From Hysterangium stoloniferum (taxonomy: Eukaryota > Basidiomycota > Agaricomycetes > Hysterangiales > Hysterangiaceae), in contig WHVD01000028.1 of NCBI GenBank assembly GCA_015178975.1, positions 124,001 to 188,000 of the forward strand: 64,000 nucleotides of DNA, written 5' to 3'. The notes below the pieces were generated by a model that saw only the letters and a program-made list of their open reading frames with translations, was not told the origin of the DNA and did not search any database. This document shows, in pieces, positions 58,105-64,000 of the stretch (the first letter of the stretch is position 1; each line of letters begins with the position of its first letter). Position numbers and translations under genes: made by a program.

Positions 58105-58536
58105 TGTCACAACCATCACAAGTCACAATACTGTCACAAATATTCAAAGGTGACTTTTGATAACTCTTCAACTCATCAAATTCAACTCAACAAAACCCAA
58201 ACATTATTCGACAACATCGAATCTCTTTTGACATGTCTCATTTTGACATCATGAATGATTTCATTATTAGTTCAGAACATAGTCATAATGATACAAAGAA
58301 AAGCATAAAAGGGCTACGAAAGGAGTGAGGGAAGTCAGTCAAAATATCTGTAAATTAGTGATACTAGTAATCTAACTTGTCGTAACTTCTTTGACAAATA
58401 TTTCCGTGAGTTCTCGTGACTGGTAATAGCCTCTTACTTCATCCACAGGGCGAATATATACTTCGTCGAATGAGGCTTTCGAGTTTGATCAGTAGAATAT
58501 TATTTGACTTTATTGAAGAATAATCGATTCGTGACA
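58105..58536 (+). repeat. 5' LTR of F2b (432 bp)
   Basis: TGTCACAACC...TTCGTGACA. It matches the F2a LTRs over the full length. Confidence 0.9.
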
Positions 58537-61067
58537 GTATATTTCGACTATCAACTGTTGATGAAGCCCAGGATGCGATCTGAGACTACCAAAGCATCAA
58601 GTTCTACAGCACTTCAATCTGTGGCTCCCATTCCTTCACTGAGAGTCATTTGGCCATCACGAATTCCAGTTTCTCCTTTGACCAAAACTCAAAGAACTAC
58701 AATGTCTTCAATTCGAGAACCTGAGGAAGTTCGAGAAGAGCCGATCTTGCCAATTCAAGAATCCGAACCCCCTTTAACGCCTTTGCCCGAGTCTTCACCT
58801 CCCAAACCTGTTACGTCTGAGGATGAAACAATGTTACGACATTTTGGAGATGCACTCGGAAAAGTATTGAAGGAACAAATGTCTTCGAAGGAGCCTGAAA
58901 TTACAGTGAATCCCAAAGAGTTTACTGGAGAAGAACCTTCAATGTTAAAGAATTTCATCGCTCAATGCAAAATGGTCTTTCAATCTCGACCAAAATCGTT
59001 CGAATCCGATCAATCGAAAATTACAATGGTAACTTCGTATTTCCAGAAAACAGCTCAAGAGTGGTGGCAACCTTTTCTATTAAATCCCCTGATTCCTCTG
59101 CTATCTTTCCTTGTGGATTATCTCAACTTTCTAGATGAATTATATGTTCAGTTTGGAGAAATTGATGCAGAAGGAGAAACTGAAGACAAACTTGATAATC
59201 TTTGAATGAAAGCTCATCATCATGTTGTGAAGTATTCAATTCAATTTACAAGTCTTGCTGCTCAAACTCGATATGATGAATTCACTTTATGATGATGATT
59301 TTATAAAGGACTTCCAAATTGAATAAAGGATGAAATAGTGAAGCTTCAAGTTCAGCCCAAAAGTTTTGCCGAATTGCGAACGGCTGCCCTTTGACTCGAC
59401 TCTTATTATTGGATGTGAGAAAATGAACGACAATGCGAAACAGAATCAAGTTCGACTCCGCGAAGATTTGAAAGAAGACAATCGACGACGCCTATGACTT
59501 ATCCTTCAACATCATGAACACCTTCGACTTCAAAACCAATAACTTTGACTTCGAGAACATTTAGGCCTTCGACTCAAGTGAAAGCATCTTTGACAATTTT
59601 AGGACCTGATGGATGATTACTTCCTGCCAAATGAGACAGAAGATTCATAGAAGGGCTATGTATATTATGTGGAGAAAAAGGCCATTCAGTGAGGGATTGC
59701 CTGAAAAGAAAAACTCGTCAAATTGCAAAAGGACGAATTGTTGAAGTTCAAGATTCGACAGCTCAATCCGATCAGTCAAATCAAACATCAAATATTAAAT
59801 CAAAAAATTGAAAAGGGATACTCTTCAGGCATGTGAAGAGTATTGAAGAAAACTTGATCACATCAAAAAAGATTCCTGTGTAATATTACAAGCAGTAACA
59901 ATTTCTGATTCTTTAATTATTGAACTTAAATCGAAGAAAATTCTGAAAATGAAAGCATTAATTGATTCAGGATCTAGTCACCTTTTTATGGATAAAACAT
60001 TTGCATGACAAAATAATCTATCTTTCGACCAATTGAAAAATTCGTTATCATTAAAATTAATCGACAGATCAACTCTGACATCAGGACAAATTACATATAT
60101 GACTACATTACAAGTTTATTTTCCATCCAGGCAGATTCAAGAATTACAATTCTTTTTAACCAATCTTGACTTGTCTTCTCAAGTGGTATTAGGACTCAAC
60201 TGGCTGAAGCAATACAATCCTGCAATTGACTGGCGATCTAGCCGTATATTGTTCAAACCTACTTTGACACCTTTGACAAATCCGAATCCAATTCAACCGT
60301 CAATCAAAATGTTATCAGAAGAGAAGCATGCTTCGACCTCGGCGAGTCATTCATCTACATCTGAGAAAATCTGTCAAGAATCAAAATCCGAGACTATTAA
60401 TCCGAATATTAATATAGTCAATCAAAAGACTTTCTTATGAGCTGCAAAAGCAAAAGACTCTCAAACTTTTGTGGTCTTCATTCGCGATGAATCTTTCAAG
60501 ACTTGTAAGGCCTCTCATCACCCACTCTACCCCAGTGCCATTTTTCCCTGGTGCAAAAACTATGACTTTGACTTCATTCGACATACCAAACATTCTGACT
60601 GAATATTCCGATTTCTCAGATGTTTTCTACAAAAAAGAGGCTGAAGCTTTACCTCAACATCGAAGTTATGATCACGCTATCCCATTAGAAGAAGGAACTA
60701 CTCCACCTATGGGTCCGATCTATTCATTATCCGAGACAGAACTTCAAGTGCTACGAGAATATCTCCAAGAAAATCTTTTGAAGAAATTTATTCGATTGTC
60801 ACAATCTGCTGGCACACCAATTTTATTCATTAAGAAGAAAGACAGAAGCCTACAGCTTTGCGTCAACTATCGAGGACTTAATAAAATCACACGAAAAAAT
60901 TGTTATCCACTTCCTTTAATTCCTGATCTTTTGGATTGACTTCAAATGGTGAAATATTTTACGAAAATTGATCTCCAAGGTGCCTATAATTTAGTTAGGA
61001 TTGCTCCAGGTGATGAATGGAAAACAGCCTTTCAGACTCGATATGGATCTTTCGAATATTTGGTTAT

Positions 61068-62097
61068 TGTCAGGAACCGGAAAACCCGCTGGCCTCCGGG
61101 CCCCCGGACCCTGTCCTACATGCTCCCGACCCTCTATATTGTATAGTTACAACCGGAGTTCCCGCCGGAGCCCACACGTCAACTTGTTTATGCCTGACTC
61201 TGTACGTACCCCACCTGTCTGCACCTAACCCTCTGTGTCTCATACACCAGTCCTCAGACTCCACTGGACTCCAGACTCCACTCTATGTACACCCAACACT
61301 CTGTGTCTTATGTACCAGTCACCGGACTCCAACCGGACTCCTGGAACCCCTCTAACAGAGCATAGAACCCCACTCCTGTTATGATCTGTCTCTGCATCTC
61401 ACACACCAGTCATCGGAAAACCCACCGGACTCCACTGGACCTCCTGCATATCAAACCTGTCTATACCCGACACTATCTTGTGCACCAAGTCACTGGACTC
61501 TGACTGGACTTCCAGAACCCCTCTAACTGAGCCCCGCTCCAGTTATGGTTAAATGACCTGTCATGATTCCGTCCCTAATTCCCAGTTTAGTATTTACTTG
61601 TTTCGTTTTATGTTTAATAGTTCTGCCTCTCATTAATACCAGATTTGGTATTATTACATTTCACAGTCTATATAAGTCTGCTATATTCATGTACTTAGAA
61701 TCCAGTTTCAATCTCGAACTAGTTTTCCCCCGAACAAGTTTGACCCTTGAACAGTCTCTAGTCCTCTTGTCTGTCTGCATGCTCGATTCCTGGAACTCCC
61801 ACGGGCACTCCGGAATCTATATCTTCCTGTATGCATTCTGTCAGCTCGAAATATGGATGCCTGAATGAGTGTACAAGGGCGCAGCCTATAAGCTGAAGCC
61901 AAGTCCATCTCAGTCGTACCCATTCTCTGGTAACTATTCTGATACAACACTCCCTTGTACTACTAATATTCTCAGAAACTCCCCGGACCTATTACCCGGG
62001 GAGTCCGTGGGACTATTACCCGGAAAGTGTGTTCGGAATATAGTTACTGGAGAAACCTCCGTGGGACTATCTGTGGAGCTTTGTTTGGAACTTAACA
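61068..62097 (+). mobile_element. Solo LTR family III (1030 bp) in F2b pol
   Basis: Starts TGTCAGGAACC, ends GGAACTTAACA, perfect GTTAT duplications (61063-61067, 62098-62102). It is distantly like family I, including the GCGCAGCCTATAAGCTGAAG block at 61880-61899. The promoter-like CTATATAAG is at about 61670. Confidence 0.92.
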
Positions 62098-64000
62098 GTT
62101 ATGCCTTTTGGACTATGCAACACTCTGGCAACCTTTCAACAATTAATGAATGAAATATTTTCAGATTTACTTGATATTTGGGTAATTATCTATCTCAATG
62201 ACATACTAATATTTTCTGACAATCTCAAGGAACATTTATGACATGTTCAAGAAGTTCTTTGATGGCTTCAACAAAATTGATTATTTGCAAAACCCAAAAA
62301 ATGCGAATTTCACAAAACCAGTGTCAAATTTTTAGGATATGTTATTTCTCCTCAAGGTGTATATATGGATGAAGAAAAAAATCAAAGTTATTCAAGATTG
62401 GCCCGAACCACAAAAAGTCCGCGATATTCAATCATTTTTAGGATTTGCAAATTTCTATTGAAGATTTATTCCAAATTATTCTGAAATCGTTTTACCATTG
62501 ACTCAACTTACATACTTGAAAAAAGGTTCAATGGCATTTTGACAAAAAATGTTGACATGCATTTAACTATTTGAAAAAAGAATTTACTACAGCTCCGATT
62601 TTAATTCATTGGAATCCAGATTATAAACCCATACTCAAAACTGACACTTCCAATCATGCCGTAGCTTCAATATCTTCTATGCAAACTCCTGATAATGAAA
62701 TACATCCAGTCGCTTATCATTCAAGAACTCTTTCAACCTCCGAAATTAATTACGACACTTAAGATAAAGAATTATTAGCAATATTTCAAAATTTGGCGAC
62801 ATTATTTCAAAGGAACAAAAGAACCAATTGAAGTTTTAACGGATCACAAGAATCTCGAATATTTTGCGACAACTCGAATTTTGTCTCGACGACAAGCTCA
62901 ATGGGCAGAATATTTATTGACTTTCAATTTAATTGTTCGATTTCGACCGGGAAAACTAAATTTGAAAACAGATGTTCTTTCAAGAAGAAATGATGTTTAT
63001 CCGAATGAACCCAACTACTCGAAAAAGAATCCGACTAATCTTTGACCGGTATTTACAAATGAACAAATTCAAGCTTCCTTACATGCAACATATTATCTTC
63101 CAATAGCCAGAAAAGCTACTCTTATTATGGATACGGATCAACTATTGAAAGATATATTCAAAGCTCAAAAGAAGATCAATTTACTCTCAACAAAATTTGA
63201 CAGATTTCTGACAGTACCGAAGAAGATTGGCAAAAGAACAAACAAGATTTTTTATGTTTCCAAAACAGAATTTACATTCCCGATTATCAAAATCTCTGAC
63301 TTCGAATTCTTCAATCATGACACGATCATATTACCACAGGCCATTTCGGTCAAACAAAAACATATTGAACAATATATCGAGATTTCTTTTGGCCATGACT
63401 CCAACAAGATATTCAAGATTTTATTTGATCGTGTGTAACATGTACAAAATCGAAAACTCCACGACATCGACCCGTTGGATTACTTAAGCAACTTCCGATT
63501 CCTCTTCGACCATGGCATTCGATCTTGATGGACTTTATTGAACAATTACCGACCTCGAATGGTTACAACTCAATACTCGTAATTGTCGATTGACTTTCGA
63601 AACAAGCAATATTCATTCTAACTCATACTACGATCAATGCCCCCAAACTCACTCGACTTTTCATATTACATGTCTTTCAAAACATGGAGTCCCAAGTCAT
63701 GTAACTTCGGATCGAGGATCTGAATTCGTGTCCCATTTCTTTCGATCTCTTGGAACAGCGCTCGACATGAAATTACATTTCACTTTGTGATACCATCCTG
63801 AAGGTGAGGGACAAACCGAACGAGTCAATCAAACTCTTGAACAATATTTACGAATATATTCCAATTATCAACAAGACAATTGGGCTGAATTACTTCCTTT
63901 AGCTGAATTCGCTTACAACAATGCACCTTCTGAAACAACTGGTGAAACACCATTTTTTGCTAATAAAGGTTATCATCCATTGTTAGAAATTCACCCTGAA

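Larger units (their letters stand above)
58105..64000 (+). mobile_element. Ty3/gypsy chromovirus F2b (family II), broken, runs off the window
   Basis: 5' LTR 58105-58536. Gag starts near 58557 with the MKPRMRSETTK context. Then come a CCHC knuckle (near 59650-59710), a protease DSGSSH (near 59965), reverse transcriptase (60590-62250), RNase H (62570-63000) and the integrase zinc region and core (63300-64000). A solo LTR interrupts it at 61068-62097. It is better preserved than F2a but broken by many changes. The part where an antisense gene would lie is beyond the window. No TGG-type tRNA primer site is seen right after the LTR. Confidence 0.9.

Overview
The window reads as nuclear DNA of a filamentous basidiomycete, probably an agaricomycete. 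The evidence is class I hydrophobin genes with four short exons, many 50-66 bp GT-AG introns, a P-loop NTPase plus nuclease-like gene of the type expanded in mushroom-forming fungi, and Ty3/gypsy chromoviruses. The species cannot be told from the sequence. It is an accessory, repeat-rich region with few ordinary host genes.

Layout. (1) 1-16110 is a large imperfect inverted duplication. The arms (1-5250 and 11083-16110) each carry an apparently complete MFS transporter gene (1400-3159 and 13045-14799) and a decayed aldehyde dehydrogenase copy. Between them lie two divergent class I hydrophobin genes (7268-7772 minus, 9813-10289 plus). A small mobile sequence has jumped into different places in the two arms. 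(2) 16111-21323 holds an aldehyde dehydrogenase tail, a LINE tail, a probable secreted protein gene (17695-18594) with a partial duplicate, a 679 bp foldback element and a solo LTR. (3) 21324-47554 is a nest up to five layers deep. An old LTR was split by a Ty3/gypsy element (F2a, 21450-46406). F2a then received a Harbinger-like element, many solo LTRs and a 10.3 kb palindromic gypsy insertion (32879-43200). (4) 47563-50280 is a third hydrophobin locus, an inverted segmental copy of 6640-9045. (5) 50908-55141 holds the NTPase/nuclease gene and a partial paralogue. (6) 56315-58104 holds Tc1-like remnants and a 20 bp tandem repeat. (7) 58105-64000 is a second copy of the same gypsy family (F2b) that runs off the window.

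Two observations stand out. First, the 10.3 kb insertion has its two LTRs in opposite orientation, both with their 3' (U5) ends outward, yet is flanked by a perfect 5 bp target duplication. It therefore looks as if a palindromic copy was integrated as one unit. Second, two different chromovirus families in this window carry, between pol and the 3' LTR and on the opposite strand, an extra gene-like region with a coiled coil and a six-cysteine cluster spaced like a fungal Zn2Cys6 DNA-binding domain. This antisense accessory gene is the best candidate for an undescribed system here.

All positions were found by reading. No alignment, domain search or splice predictor was run, and similarities are judged by eye. 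The retroelements are described only as fossils.
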